DNA of 64,000 nucleotides from Sapria himalayana. Taxonomy: Eukaryota > Streptophyta > Magnoliopsida > Malpighiales > Rafflesiaceae. Below are positions 13,071 to 25,000 of this stretch, piece by piece. A model generated the notes under the pieces. That model made no database searches. It was not told where the DNA came from and saw only the letters and a list, made by a program, of their open reading frames with translations. The stretch spans positions 838,501-902,500 of the forward strand of contig JAREIK010002463.1 in assembly GCA_029783825.1 (NCBI GenBank). The letters are read 5' to 3'. Position 1 is the stretch's first letter; each line of letters opens with the position of its first letter. Made by a program: the position numbers and the translations under genes.

Positions 13071-13462
13071 AAAAATAATTAGTCAAGAATCAAAGATAAC
13101 ATATGTATGACAGTATTATGGATAATTAGTTGTACCAATTTAGATATTCACCTCAACAAACTATAACTAACTTTTAAAGTTAGTTATTTTGTAACTAATA
13201 TAAAAAAACAGAGTTTATAAAAATATAGAAATAAGTTAAAAAAAATACAACAATTTAATCATATTAATTAAAATAATTATAGAAATGAAATACTAAAATA
13301 AAATACTTAATCTTTTAAAATAAGCAACACATAATCTCAATGACTTGAACACACATACAAAATCACACATACATGCACACAAACAAGCACACATACAATC
13401 ACGCACACAAGCACACATACAATCACACACAAAAAAAAAAAATATCGACACAACACACTTAT
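13071..13462. other. unassigned AT-rich DNA
   Basis: Low-complexity A/T sequence with an ACACA-rich stretch at 13350-13430. No gene or element recognised. Confidence 0.5.
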
Positions 13463-13798
13463 TTCGTGCAGCGAAAACCAAAAACATGAGATAGCTGTAT
13501 TTTAAAAAAAACTAGTTTTCGCGCATCTGGTTTTCGTGCAGCGAAAACCAGATTTCGCTGTACGACAAAAGCATTTCTTGCAGCGAAATGCTCATATCGC
13601 TGCACGAAATTTAGTTTTCGTGCAGCAACGTCAATCCACTGCACGAATTAAGGATTTCGTGGGGCGAAATTCTCATATAGCTGCACGAAATTTTGATTTC
13701 GTGCAGCGAATACCTCAATTCGCTGCACGAATTGAGGTTTTCGTGCAGCGAAAACTTCATTTCGATGCACGAAATCATGTTTTCGTGCATCGAAAACA
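13463..13798. repeat. alternating-dyad minisatellite (TTCGTGCAGCGAA)
   Basis: The 13-mer TTCGTGCAGCGAA and its reverse complement TTCGCTGCACGAA alternate along the block. From 13533 the units start at 13533, 13554, 13575, 13596, 13617, ~13635, 13656, 13677, 13698, 13719, 13740, 13761 and 13782. Spacing is exactly 21 bp apart from one 18-bp step. A lone copy lies at 13463. Some spacers pair with neighbours (CCTCAATT / AATTGAGG), giving longer hairpins. Open frames on both strands here are by-products of the repeat. Confidence 0.95.
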
Positions 13799-13864
13799 CT
13801 TTCTGTAGAATTGCAAAGCGTTAAAAATATGAACAATACCTGTATTTTGGTTTATTTTCAATAA

Positions 13865-14045
13865 ATATTCTCATCGATTGATGCGTTTGGCGAGGAACGA
13901 AGACTCGCTATTTCTAGCGAGTGATTTGGGCGATATTCAAAATAGCAAGACAGGTGGCAAGGCTGTTGGAGATGATTTTTGTAAAAATTATCGCTAAAAT
14001 AGCTAAACTGAGGCGTTTAGCGAGCCTCTTGGAGATGCTCTTAGT
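13865..14045. repeat. probable MITE end / dispersed repeat
   Basis: Locally CpG-rich sequence with repeated GGCGAG/TAGCGAG words, ending TTGGAGATGCTCTTA. Its complement starts TAAGAGCATCTCCAA, a phrase I know from many plant non-autonomous DNA elements. I cannot find the matching opposite end, so the boundaries are uncertain. Confidence 0.35.
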
Positions 14046-14791
14046 TAAAGCTAGTTTGAGACATACTGATAAAAATTAGAAAAATGTCCAGCCACTACAC
14101 ACCAATGAGACTAGCTTGAGACATCCTGATAAAAATTAGGAAAAAATATATTTTGGTGCCGTATCAGAAAAATAATTATGTTTAAATATATTATTTTTCA
14201 TAAATTCAAAAATATATCCTAAATCTAAAAATAATTACTCAAAAGTGTCATCTCTCATTTGAAATTTAAAGAAAAAAAATACCCTTAGACTCACTATTAC
14301 ATCAAATTGTCACATTATCAAGCATATATATATATATTTATAAATTTATATTTATATTTGTATATATACATGTGTATATTCCCATATATACACATATATT
14401 CTCATAGATGTCGATATATTCACACATGCCAATATATTCGGATACACATGTACATGCATAAATATTCAGAGATACTTGCATGTCTATTCACATACGTGCA
14501 TGTCTATTCATAACACAAATTATCTCAGAAAATCAAACTATTCAAAATTAAGACTAATATATACATATAAGCACATTAACTTGTAATCTCTAACTTGCAC
14601 AGATTGGTTAGGACCATCACTAAAGTTGTGGGGTATGAGTTTTCAAAAATAAACTTTCACATCAAACCAAAGAACATGACTCACTCATTATTAATCTTAG
14701 AACGGATTATGGTTAACGACGACAAGCAAAATAGTTAAAATGATTCATAAAAAAAAAACAAATCTATTATAAGTGAAAATAAATCAGTTCT
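14046..14791. other. 3' flank of F-box gene with AT/CATATA repeats
   Basis: Holds a diverged direct repeat of about 35 bp (GAGACATACTGATAAAAATT near 14058 and GAGACATCCTGATAAAAATT near 14111) and a TATA/CATATA-rich simple-sequence tract at about 14318-14510. The F-box 3' UTR should fall in the last few hundred bases, but no AATAAA on the minus strand stands out. Confidence 0.5.
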
Positions 14792-15538
14792 TCACTTCCA
14801 ATCAAGCATATCGAGCAGCAATAAAACCTTTTCCTCGGTGTTGGCCACATCTCCAAAATCCAATTCAATTCCAAAAACCCGCAGCACTCCACCCGCATCT
14901 TCCATGAATAGCAGAGAAATCCACGCACGTATCCCCGACACAAACGAGTGGCCTGGGGATAACACAAGATAATCATATGCCATAGCTCTATATGCTGAAG
15001 TGTCTACGTAATTGAATACAGATTTATTTGTGATGCACGCAACCATGTTGCAGTCTTTGCGCCCGACAAGAACAGAAGCACATACAGAATGATCGGGAAG
15101 GACGTTGAAATTTGATTTTAATGGAAGAACCATTTTGAATCTACTACTTTCTAGGTAATTTCCAAGCACGTCATTAATGCCTGGTGGTGGGATGATGATT
15201 CCGTTTTGGAAATCAGAGCCCGGAACCACTTCGGAGAAGATCAGTTCGTCATCGGACCAAATGTCGACAAAGAACTCCAAATCTTCAAATGAAAGTTCGA
15301 TCGGAATAGCATCTTGATGATGCGGATGTTTGCAAAAGGTTCGATATAGCTTATAATAAGAGCTTGTCGGTAGATTGGGCCGCTTGGAAATCGAAGGCCA
15401 TCGTCTCTCACACATACGCTTCCACAAGTAATCATCCTGGCACATATCTCTCCAACTTTTACAAACTGTCATGCAACATGCAAGCCCTATGCCATCCAGT
15501 AATGGAAAAACTAGCTCCAAGACTTGCGCTGGTGGCAT
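14792..15538 (-). CDS. F-box protein, At5g39250-like
   Basis: Intact 248-codon intronless frame. Residues ~3-45 form an F-box (VLELVFPLLDG, then CMTVCKSWRDM and DDYLWKRMC). Residues ~50-70 hold the KRPNLPTSSYYKLYRTF segment, and the C-terminal part contains FEDLEFFVDIW, SGIRAWISLLFM and the closing LDMLDWK. This layout matches the plant F-box family I recall for Arabidopsis At5g39250 in both order and length (about 250 residues). F-box proteins bind SKP1 and bring substrates to SCF ubiquitin ligases; the substrate is unknown. No kelch or LRR repeats are visible. The ATG at 15538 fits the family start. An out-of-frame ATG lies 13 bases upstream and could lower translation. This is the only clean, non-transposon coding frame in the window. 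Confidence 0.9.
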   Translation of the reverse strand: MPPAQVLELVFPLLDGIGLACCMTVCKSWRDMCQDDYLWKRMCERRWPSISKRPNLPTSSYYKLYRTFCKHPHHQDAIPIELSFEDLEFFVDIWSDDELIFSEVVPGSDFQNGIIIPPPGINDVLGNYLESSRFKMVLPLKSNFNVLPDHSVCASVLVGRKDCNMVACITNKSVFNYVDTSAYRAMAYDYLVLSPGHSFVSGIRAWISLLFMEDAGGVLRVFGIELDFGDVANTEEKVLLLLDMLDWK

Positions 15539-15603
15539 TCTGGCATCTCATGCAGCATGCAAGATACGGACTGCCAGCAGTTCATCGATTCAGGTTAATA
15601 ACC
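15539..15603 (-). other. 5' UTR exon with probable 3' splice site
   Basis: On the minus strand a pyrimidine-rich ATTTATTTTGCAG ends at 15603 and the following 64 bases lead to the F-box ATG. This is a good acceptor and suggests an intron in the 5' UTR. Candidate donors reading CAG/GTAAC lie at about 16183 and 21945. If the distal one is used, the intron is about 6.3 kb and contains the whole copia element. No transcript evidence is available. Confidence 0.4.
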
Positions 15604-16100
15604 TGCAAAATAAATGGACAAGTTTAGTTACAAGAACAATCAGAGAAATGATGTTCCAATATTTGTACATGCAAATCCACGCACAATCCGCTCGCACGAG
15701 CTTTTGCGGGGCATTTAAATTTCAACTCATCAGAATCAACTGAGAATCTGAAGTCGACTGGCGGGGGGCACTCAAAAAATCAAACAAATGAAACTTGATT
15801 CATGGTCAATTTGTTGTAGGTTTCCAGGTTGATTGGTAGAAATAGCATAATCACGCGATCAGGAGGGGATTGTAGTCCTCAAAAAACAATCTGCCAGAAT
15901 TAGCATGCCTGTACCAAATAAGCATGAGATCAAGTGCTTGATCAGTAGTGGACATGTAACAAGTAAAACCTGGAGTGTTCGATTCATTAACAGATGATCA
16001 CTTGATTTTGAACAACACTGGTAATTATCAATATATTACTGCTGCTCTGGTTAAACTGAAGACATTAACAAGTTTCTGATTACCATCCACATTCGAATCA
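15604..16100. other. upstream flank or intron of the F-box gene
   Basis: Sequence of mixed composition with no recognised transposon protein. It includes CACGCACAATCCGCTCGCACG near 15680 and one candidate donor just beyond, at ~16183. It could be 5' UTR intron or promoter. Confidence 0.4.
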
Positions 16101-19100
16101 ATTCTGTAATATCATTAATGGACATTTAGGTGGGTAGGTGAAAACTTTTTGTAATTAATGCATATCTAAGAAAATTCAGTTACCTGAAAACTTTGTAAAA
16201 ATAAAACAAATGACAACTAAATTTAAAAAAAAAAAAAATTACTTGGAATAGTTTTTTATTAAGAAAAATAAAAATCAAAAGAACTACGAGGAAATATAAT
16301 TACTGAGATACGATTAAAAAAATACCCATCGAGATTACTAAAGATAAATAGAATGAGATGAATAATAATACAATAGCTAATCTATATTTAATACTAGCCA
16401 ATAAAATACTATTTAGTATGGCAGAACAATATATGAAAGAAAATATAACATAATTTCACAAGATTGTATGAGATAAAATCACTTCACAACAAGATTTTCT
16501 TTAATATAAAACTCTATATTCTTTGAATGATGAAATCCACTATGATAATTAATTATATCGACATATTAAATATTTTATTTTTTCAACTTACTATATTAGA
16601 TCATAAAATATAATAAATTAAAAGTGCTGATATTTTACTTCAAAGTCTATCTAATTCATATGATCAACTCATCATCAATCTAATAAATGATGTCTATACA
16701 GACTATCTAATCTTCAATGATATTACAATAATTATCTTTGAAATAGAAAGCAAATACAAAAATAAAGAAGATAGACATACAAGTACATAATAAGTAAAAG
16801 TTTTGACAATGATATGAAAAAGATAAACAAAATATATTCTCATTGAGAGTCAAAATTATGATAGATCAAAATTAAAAAGTAAAAAAAAATATTAAATATT
16901 AAAATTATGACAAGAAATGATATTTTTAAAAAAAATTATTAGTATAGGGGAAAAAATAAAAATGATAAATCAACAAATACTCAAGTGAATATTACAAATA
17001 TCTATGATAATGATAACATCTTGTATTGCAATGCAATAATAACAATTAAAAATAGAAAATAATTTGATGATATTTGATTACTAGACTCAAGAACTTCAAG
17101 ATACATGACATCTCAAATGGAATGATTATATAAATATGAACCAATCTCAAAAAATTATGTACATATGAGTGATGATCATATTTTAAAGATTGCTAATATT
17201 AATATTATCAAAATAAAATTATTTAATGATATGATTCATATCAATAAAGAGATACAACATATGAAGACTTGAAAAAAATTTATTATCATTGAGACAAATA
17301 AATAATCTTATATACTAGATTCTTGTTGACAATACGATGATAAAGATTATGAAAGATGCGCTTATAATTATGAAATAAGAAAATGTTACTGCAAATTTAT
17401 TTATGTTAAAAAAAATAATATAGAATTTTAATACATATGTTGCATTAATTAAAAAAGGAAAAGAATTAACAATAATGTAATATCTCAAACTAGACTAAAT
17501 ATTTGAATAAGATTTAAAAATTCTCTTTAAAAAAAAATTACTTCGTGGGCTTAAACTAGTAGATCTACCTTTTTATGAGCATTATATTATTATTAAGCAG
17601 CATAGAATGATATTAAATAAATCAGTTACTAGAAGTAAGTACATTTTAGACTTAATTCATTTTGATGTATAAAAATTATTGAAAATATCTCAAGAAAAAA
17701 TTAAATATTTTGTATTTTTCATTGATAATTACACAAATAGATATTTGATATATCAAATTAAAAAATATTGAATATGTTTCCAATTTGTAAAGACAAAAAA
17801 CTACATGTGAAACTAGAATCCAAAACAAAGATAAATATTTAAAGACAAATAATGAAACAAAAAATATATAGCAAACTTCGTTCTTTTGTAAGTGAAAAAT
17901 ACCAAATAACAGTTCACAATCACATATACGTAATAATAAAATAAAGTAACTAAATGAATAAACAACTCTTATGAAATAGATAAGAACAATGTTAATAACT
18001 ATATATCTACCCAACACTTTTAGAGCCGAAGTAGTCAATATCAAATATTATATACTAAATTGGTTACCATCAATTACAATTACTTTACAGATACTGATGA
18101 AGATGTTAACTAATTAGATTATACTACTTTATACTTTTTTTGATATCCAACTTATGTAATATATAACACCAAAAAAATATAAAATTAAATTCAAAATCTA
18201 AAAAGTATTTGTTCTTAAGATATGCTATAAAAATAAAAGAGTATCGGCTAAGAGACATCACTAACCACAAGGTAATTATCAACAAATATATAATTTTTAT
18301 AAAAAATCAACTACAAAAAATGAATAAAAATAATAGGAACTAAAAAAATTTTAGAGCAAATAACTATATATGTGAAAAATAATCCAACAGAAAAAACTCA
18401 AATATTTATGAAAGAGACACTAAAGCATGAGGTATAATAACAAATCGAGTCTGAGACTCTAAAAATTAGTCAACCAACTTATGATAAAAGTCTGTCAACT
18501 TAGCATTCACAATATATTACAAAAGCAATATTATATATTATATTCTAACAAATAATAGAGAACTATTAATATTTTATAAAGCTACGAGTTGTTTAAATAC
18601 ATCTAAGTTAATGACAGTAATAAAAGAAGAAATTAAAATTATATAAAAAAACAAGACTTTGAAACTAGTGCCATTACCACATAAAAAAACCATTAAAAAC
18701 AAATAGTTCTATAAGATTAAATAGAATAATAATGATCAGATAGAATAATATCATATAAGATTGATAATAAAAAGATATGTTCATAAATATAATATCGATT
18801 TCAATGAGATTTATTTTAGTGGTTCACCATATAATAATTTAAAATAAAAATGAATTTGTGTTACATTTTATCTATATTTAAAGCCAGTTAGATGTCAACA
18901 ATATTTTTTCATATAAAAATCAAAGAAAAAATTTATATGCTCTAACCAGAATATCTTACTGAAATAAACAAAAAGAATTTATTTTACAAATTAAAAAAAT
19001 TTTAAATGATTTCAAATAAGCATCAAGATGTTAGCATATGAGATTTAATTACTTCATCATTAGCCTTGAATATAACAAACTCATTTCAAGATCTTCATAT

Positions 19101-19470
19101 CATTATAAGTACTATAAGAGATTTCAGGATAAAAATAACTTTATCATTCTATTACTATACACGGATGACATAATGATAACAAACCTTAATAAATATCATA
19201 TCTAAGAATTTAAGGCACAATCAATTAAAAAGTTTGATATGAATGACATGAGACTAACAAATAAGATTCTAGAAATATAAATTTATCGAGACAAAAATAA
19301 CAAAAAAAAATAGCTCTCAAAAAAGTATCTAAACAAGATCTTATGATACTTTAACATAAAAGATAATAAGTTAATTTGTACTCTACTTCCTATTAAATTC
19401 AAGTTATCTTCAAATATGTATCCTAGCAAAAAAGAAGAAAGAATAAAGATATCTTGAATACCATATACAT

Positions 19471-20216
19471 TAATAGTGAGAAGTTTAATATTCATTATAA
19501 TTTATACAAGATGAAAGATTGCAAAAACAGTGAAAATGTTTAGTCATTTCATGATAAATATAGTATATAATTTATTTTTTTATTTATTTCCTTAATTCTC
19601 AATTTTATTTCTCTATTTTATTTATAGATACATATACTAATATATTAAGAGATTAGAAATATGACATTAGGATAATAATAGGGATGGGTCATGTTATTTT
19701 TGTTTTATGTAGATCCAACTCATTTTTATTTTATATAAATCAATAATGAGAAGTTTGATATTTGCTATAATTTGTACAAGACCAAAGATTGTACAAACAA
19801 TGAGAGTGATTAATCATTTCATGATAAATATAGTATATAATTTATTTTATTATCTATTTCCTTAACTCTATTTTATTTCTCTGTTTCATTTATAAATATA
19901 AATACTAATATGTTAAAAAATTGAATGCATGACATTGAGACAAAAATAAAGTCCCAGAATTTTTGTTTTATGTAGATTCAACTCATTTATGTTGTATGTA
20001 AATCAACATCGAGATGTTTGATATTCACTACAATTGTACAAGACCAAAGATTACACAAATAGTAAGAGTAATTAATTATTTCATGATAAATATAGTATAT
20101 AATTTATTTTGCTATTTGTTTCCTTAATTTTTTATTTTATTTTTCTATTTTATTTATAGATACAAATACTAATATCTTGAGAGATTGAATACGTAACATT
20201 GAAATAATAACGAGTG
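19471..20216 (+). repeat. three tandem copies of an RT-plus-LTR-like unit
   Basis: The RT-derived phrase RSLIFAIICTRPKIVQ (copia SLMYAMVCTRPDIA region) recurs with its GTTTGATA word starting at 19483, 19753 and 20016, so unit lengths are 270 and 263 bp. Each unit continues with TTTCATGATAAATATAGTAT, then T-rich sequence, then TGACATTGAGATAATAA-like words. The third unit is shorter. Confidence 0.8.
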
Positions 20217-20480
20217 ATTTGTTGCTTAGTCAATGGGCTAGAAAAACTTTTGTAGAAATTAATCTTTATATATATATATATATATAAGTTATATGCATAA
20301 TCAAAAATATGAACTCTATTCTTATTCTCTCTCTCAATTATATATTAAAATATTTTGGATTAATAAATTTATAAGTACTATATACTTTTCTGGTAGACGT
20401 AACTATGACTATTAAACCACATTAAAACTAATATTTGTTATGATTGTGTTATGCCCTTATTCCTTGTGATATTGTATTAT
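20217..20480 (+). mobile_element. copia LTR fragment nested in the RT-RNase H gap
   Basis: The stretch TAGACGTAACTATGACTATT followed by AAACCACATTAAAAC near 20394-20430 resembles the R/U5 region common in plant copia LTRs (GTGGACGTAGG, then GAACCACGTTAAATC). A (TA)10 tract at 20267-20286 and a TTCTTATTCTCTCTCTCAA stretch precede it. Probably the end of a second, nested LTR. Confidence 0.5.
20267..20286. repeat. (TA)10 microsatellite
   Basis: Ten TA units inside the nested LTR-like fragment. Confidence 0.9.
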
Positions 20481-21410
20481 GTTCTGTATAATCATTTGAT
20501 ATTATGTTCAATATAATCATTATACATACATGAATAGAAAATTGTAACGATAAATCATAAAAAAAAATATTAAAATACTATGAAAAATTTTTTCAAATAA
20601 ATTAGAGAAATCTCAAATATTATATTATGTTATAAAAATTTAAAACTTATTATCAGAGACTATGTTGATTCAGACTATGCTCGTAATATTAATAATAACA
20701 AATCTATCATGAATTCTATTTTTACTCTTGCTAGAAAAATTATAAATTAAATTTTAAGCTACAATCTATTATATTTATATCTATGACATTGATAGAATAT
20801 GTTACAGCTACATAATTCAGTAAAGAGCCAATTTAGTTATAAATAATATTTGAAGAGCACTAACAAAAACAAAATAAAATTATCTTATTTTATTATAGTT
20901 AAAGTACTTTATACTTAGTAAAAAATCTAATATTTTACTAAAAAACAAAATATATCAAAATGTAATATCAATTTTTATGAAAAAAAATAAAAAAAAATAA
21001 AATATGAATATATAAAAGATTCTACTAATAAGAACCTAAGAAATATTATGACCAAAACGATTAATACTAATAAATTTGTATGGGATAGAATCTCATATAA
21101 CTTACCAAAAAAATAATCAAACATGGAGTTGACAAGTAAAAAAGATAAATTTCAAATATAATAATATAATATTATTAATGAGTATTAAAGTAGATAGATG
21201 AAACTTATAATGTCATTAATGAGCATTTTAATGGATAAGTAAAATCTTACTTTATCCAAGTTAAAAATTCATTTGAGATTTTTAGTTTTTCTTTTATAAA
21301 ATAAGATTACTCCTATATTATATTATATTTTATCCTAATTTCTTTTTAACTTGTATTAGATTTATTATATTATTTATTTTATTAATTTAGTATTAAATTT
21401 TATATTTTCA

Positions 21411-22013
21411 AATTATAGAAGTCAGCTTTATTTTTATAACAAATCTGAATACCTGATATAAAAGACATTTTCCATGCTTCACAAACCAAGAATTTGGTGT
21501 AATTTCTCCTTGAATCATCTCCATGTTACACTTAAAATAATGCAACCAAGATTAACCATGAAAAGCATATTAAAAAAATTTCACACATCAATTGCAAACC
21601 GAAGGCCTCATCATTGTAAGTTGTTTCAACGGTGTCACTGTTGCAGTTTAAAAGGTCAAAAATCAAAACTAGCAAAAAAGTTAACGAAATGAATAAAAAT
21701 CTAATTGATCAATAACAAATCGACTTATTGGAGATTCGTATCGAAAAAAAAAAAAATTGAAACGAAGCAACTACAAAAAGATCGGATTTTTCACAAACAA
21801 GCAGAAATTGTTCTCAGACTACCAGATAGATGGCAGAGAGTAAGGAAAACGCCATGTGGCAGATTTGACATGCATTCCTACTGAAACAGAGGATTAAAAG
21901 GATAGAAATAAGAATGATGCGTCGCGTAGCGGATCGGATTGTTACCTGATGCGAATGTGATGATGCTCTGACCTCTGATTCAGAAAATTTTTGGTTACGA
22001 TTTCAAAGTCAAA
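21411..22013. other. non-repetitive flank, possible F-box first exon
   Basis: Less AT-rich than the copia on its left, with CpG-containing words (GCGTCGCGTAGCGGATCGG at 21920). On the minus strand GCATCAG/GTAACAATCC at about 21945 is a good 5' splice site, compatible with a non-coding first exon of the F-box gene at 21946-22013 and beyond the hAT insertion. No protein was recognised. Confidence 0.35.
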
Positions 22014-22021
22014 CCCACATT
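22014..22021. repeat. hAT target-site duplication, left
   Basis: CCCACATT, repeated exactly at 25482-25489. Confidence 0.95.
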
Positions 22022-25000
22022 TAGAGGTGTCAGACATCAGGCCCGGCCCGGTACGGCCCGGTACGGCCCGGCCCATTTTACAAGGGCACAATCGTGCTAC
22101 CGTGCCGGGCCGGGCACGGCTTAAAAAGAGCCGGGCCCGGCCTGGCCATACAAGCCAGGGCAGAGGCAGACCCGAGCCCGAGACTGAGAGAGAGGCAGGC
22201 AGAATATATATATATATATTTTTTTAAAAAATTTTATATATTGTAAATTGTAATGCTTAAGTGTAGAGTATTAAATATAAATATTTTTAAAAATGTTAAA
22301 AATAAAAATTAAATAAAAAATCAAAGTTTAGAAATTTATTTTTTTTATCAAATTCAAATTAATTTAATTTTTATTATATTTATTAATTATATATTAAAGT
22401 TATTAATTTTAAAAATAAAATTTAAATCGTAAAAAAAATAAATCAATACATTATGTTAGTAAAAATAAAAATTAAAAAAAAATTAAACGACACAAATGAA
22501 AAATTACAAATCATCCATTTGAAACCGATAGTCCGAACCAAACAGGTATAAGTTTCAACACAACGTACAAACAAAGCGTACAAATACAATCAATAAAAAA
22601 AACATCGAAAACAAAAAACAGCAGATCATCATCAATCGTCAATCGGCATATCATGAGAATCATCAACCACAATATCAAGATCAGTATCATATGGATCATT
22701 ATCATCGGCAATCAACTCCTCCGCTATCGTAGTGAATGTGGATGCGACTGCAGTGCCTGTCCCAGTCCCAGCTCCAGCACGATCATGGATGCTAAACCTC
22801 GATTCCTCTCAATCCTTCAAACATGCCAAGGCCTCAACCAGATCTGGACGTAATCTCGATCTCATATCCAAAATCATGTTCACTGCAACAGAAAAAGCAG
22901 ACTCCGATGCTACGCTCGACACCGGAGGAGTCAGGATGGCACGGGAAAGGTGGACTCATATGATTTCTACCACTGTAATAAATCAAGATTCTTAGTATCA
23001 GAATGTGATAGGATTGAGTAGTAATCGGTATCTAAGTACCGAGACAGCTCGCTCCTATGTGATGGTCCACCCCTACGTCTCCCCCTCGCTAGCTGAATGG
23101 AATAATCGTCATCTCCGAATAAGGTATCAATGTCCGTAATCACAGTCTCACTACCACCAGCACCATACCTAGTATCGTAGTATGTGAATATGTCAGTCAA
23201 CTTCTCGTGAATGAACCCTTCATGTGACTCTTCCAGGTTCATGCACGAGGAAATGAAAGTCAGGGTGTTTTCTACCCCTTCCACCTTAGCCCTAGGGTCC
23301 ATGCATGCAGCGAGGCAATAAAGAGATAGAACGGTAGACTAGTACTTCAAGTACTTGGTCTCCATCTCTACAACCATATGGCTAAGCATCGGGTCAGCTT
23401 GATACTTTCTAAACATCCTACTAATGTTACATATGCACCGTAGTGCAATGCAAGTGGTGGGCGTATAAACCGACGAACACATGTTCGTCGTGTCATAAAA
23501 TATCTTCAAGAATTTCATTTATGAAATTCCTGAAGCCCAGTCAGTGTCGTCAATAATAAGTTCGTCACTCTTACTATTGACATAGTCGGATATCACGTGT
23601 TCGTATCCAACACATGATTCCAACATCAGGTACGTGTAATTCCAACGATGTCTCACATCCGATTGGAATTTCTTCTTCTTAAGATTCGCAGACAAACAGA
23701 GAGTACCAAACTCTTGTTGTCTGCGAGGAGTGCGAATATACTTTAGTGCATTGCGTATATTATCCAACGCGGGGGAACACACCTTCATACCCGCTTGAAC
23801 AATCAGGTTAATCACGTGACACATGCATTTGACATGAAAGATCTCTCCTAATGGTGCGTCTCTAATATTCCTAACAAACATATTGATCGCTACTCCATTA
23901 TTAGAAGCGTTATCGAATGTGACACTAAAAATTTTATTTTGAATTTTATATTCCCTAAAGATTTTCATCATACACTCAAAAATGGCCGGGCCATCATGAG
24001 GATGAAGAATCTCAGTGAATCCTAAAATTTTTTTATTGATTGTCCAGTTAGAATCTACATAGTGACTCGTGAGACATGCATAAGAAGAATCATCGTGACT
24101 TGTCCATATATCGGACGTCACGGACACCACTCCACTATATGCCAAAAATTCCTTAATAATTTTTGTTTTTCTAACTTATATATCTTTAGTATGTCATTCC
24201 TAGATGTGGACCTAGGAATCCTACGATAGGAAGACTAAAAATAAGTCTGCATGATGCGCACTATCCTCGGATCTTCCGAAAATCTGATCGGAAGACCCAT
24301 CAATGTGATGAGCCTGGCCATGCCGTCCCTACCCAACTCGCTGGAGTATATGAAGGGAGTAAACTTTGAGACTGAACTCGATCCAGTCTCAAAAAATGTA
24401 GTGTCAAGTTGGGTTTGCCTAGGATCTAAGGGTCCATGTTTTTTGGTGCATAATTCGGCATGCCTCTTAAGGTGCCCAGTCCCAAATGAACTCTTGCATG
24501 TTAATAGTCCTATACAATATTTGCACTGTGCCATTTCTTGTTCCTCACCCCTAATATTTTTTTGTGTTATGATTTTAAAATGAGTCCAAACTACAGAAGT
24601 CCTCCTAGTTTTTTGTTTTTTAGAACTTTGGGTTGAGACGAATGGAGAAACCAAAGTTTCAGCAGCCTCAGACCTCCGTGTAACATTTTTATTTTCCAAA
24701 TTTAAATACGTGTCAGGTGTATTTGTCATTTTTTATGTTTTTTATTTTTTCTAATTTTTTATAGAGAGAGAAACTTTAGAGAGAGAAAGTGAAAAAAAAA
24801 ACGTAAAATAAATTACCCGGTAAAAGCAATGAGGCCAGTCACTTGCAAGGTGCACCGCAGCAAGCTCTGATGTTCAAAACTCAAGTCGCGTTTCATGAAA
24901 ATCCAAGCCGAAAGCAAAATCCCGAGGCCCGAGAGAGAGATGCACGGTTTATGTGAGAGAGAGAAAGTTTTGAGAGGATATATATTTTTGAAAAACATAA

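Larger units (their letters stand above)
16100..21410 (+). pseudogene. decayed copia retrotransposon (plus)
   Basis: Possible LTR remnants lie at about 16100-16190 and 21170-21410; they share CATTAATG, CATTT and GGTAGGTGAAA-like words. Pol order is visible between them. GAG-pre-integrase/integrase is at ~17540-17660 (GLKLVDLPFYEHYIIIKQHR, then LDLIHFDV). The reverse transcriptase has YTDD at 19158-19169, followed by SIKKFDMNDM and a LSKKYLNKIL segment. RNase H has YVDSDYA at 20661-20681 and an ISMTLIEYVTAT block near 20785. Stops are frequent and the element is inert. Between RT and RNase H lies about 1.1 kb of inserted or duplicated sequence (separate entries). Confidence 0.75.

Noticed and set aside
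12661..13086. Open frames of 71 and 89 residues
   Set aside because: They lie within or across the copia 5' LTR; LTRs of this family do not encode proteins.
13536..13808. Overlapping open frames with repeated VQRN/AARN peptides on both strands
   Set aside because: They follow directly from the TTCGTGCAGCGAA repeat; no start context or homologue, and frames exist on both strands at once.
14767..15435. Additional frames overlapping the F-box gene (14767-14976, 15241-15435 minus)
   Set aside because: Alternative-frame shadows of the F-box coding sequence; none has a recognisable domain.
15364..15743. Plus-strand frames over the F-box 5' end
   Set aside because: Antisense shadows without homology.
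17676..18044. 122-residue hydrophobic frame on the minus strand that looks like a membrane protein
   Set aside because: It is antisense to the copia integrase remnant, and Phe/Ile/Tyr richness is what A/T-rich sequence gives by chance.
22511..22995. Plus-strand and hydrophobic minus-strand frames at 22.5-23.0 kb as separate genes
   Set aside because: They overlap the hAT transposase C-terminus in other frames.
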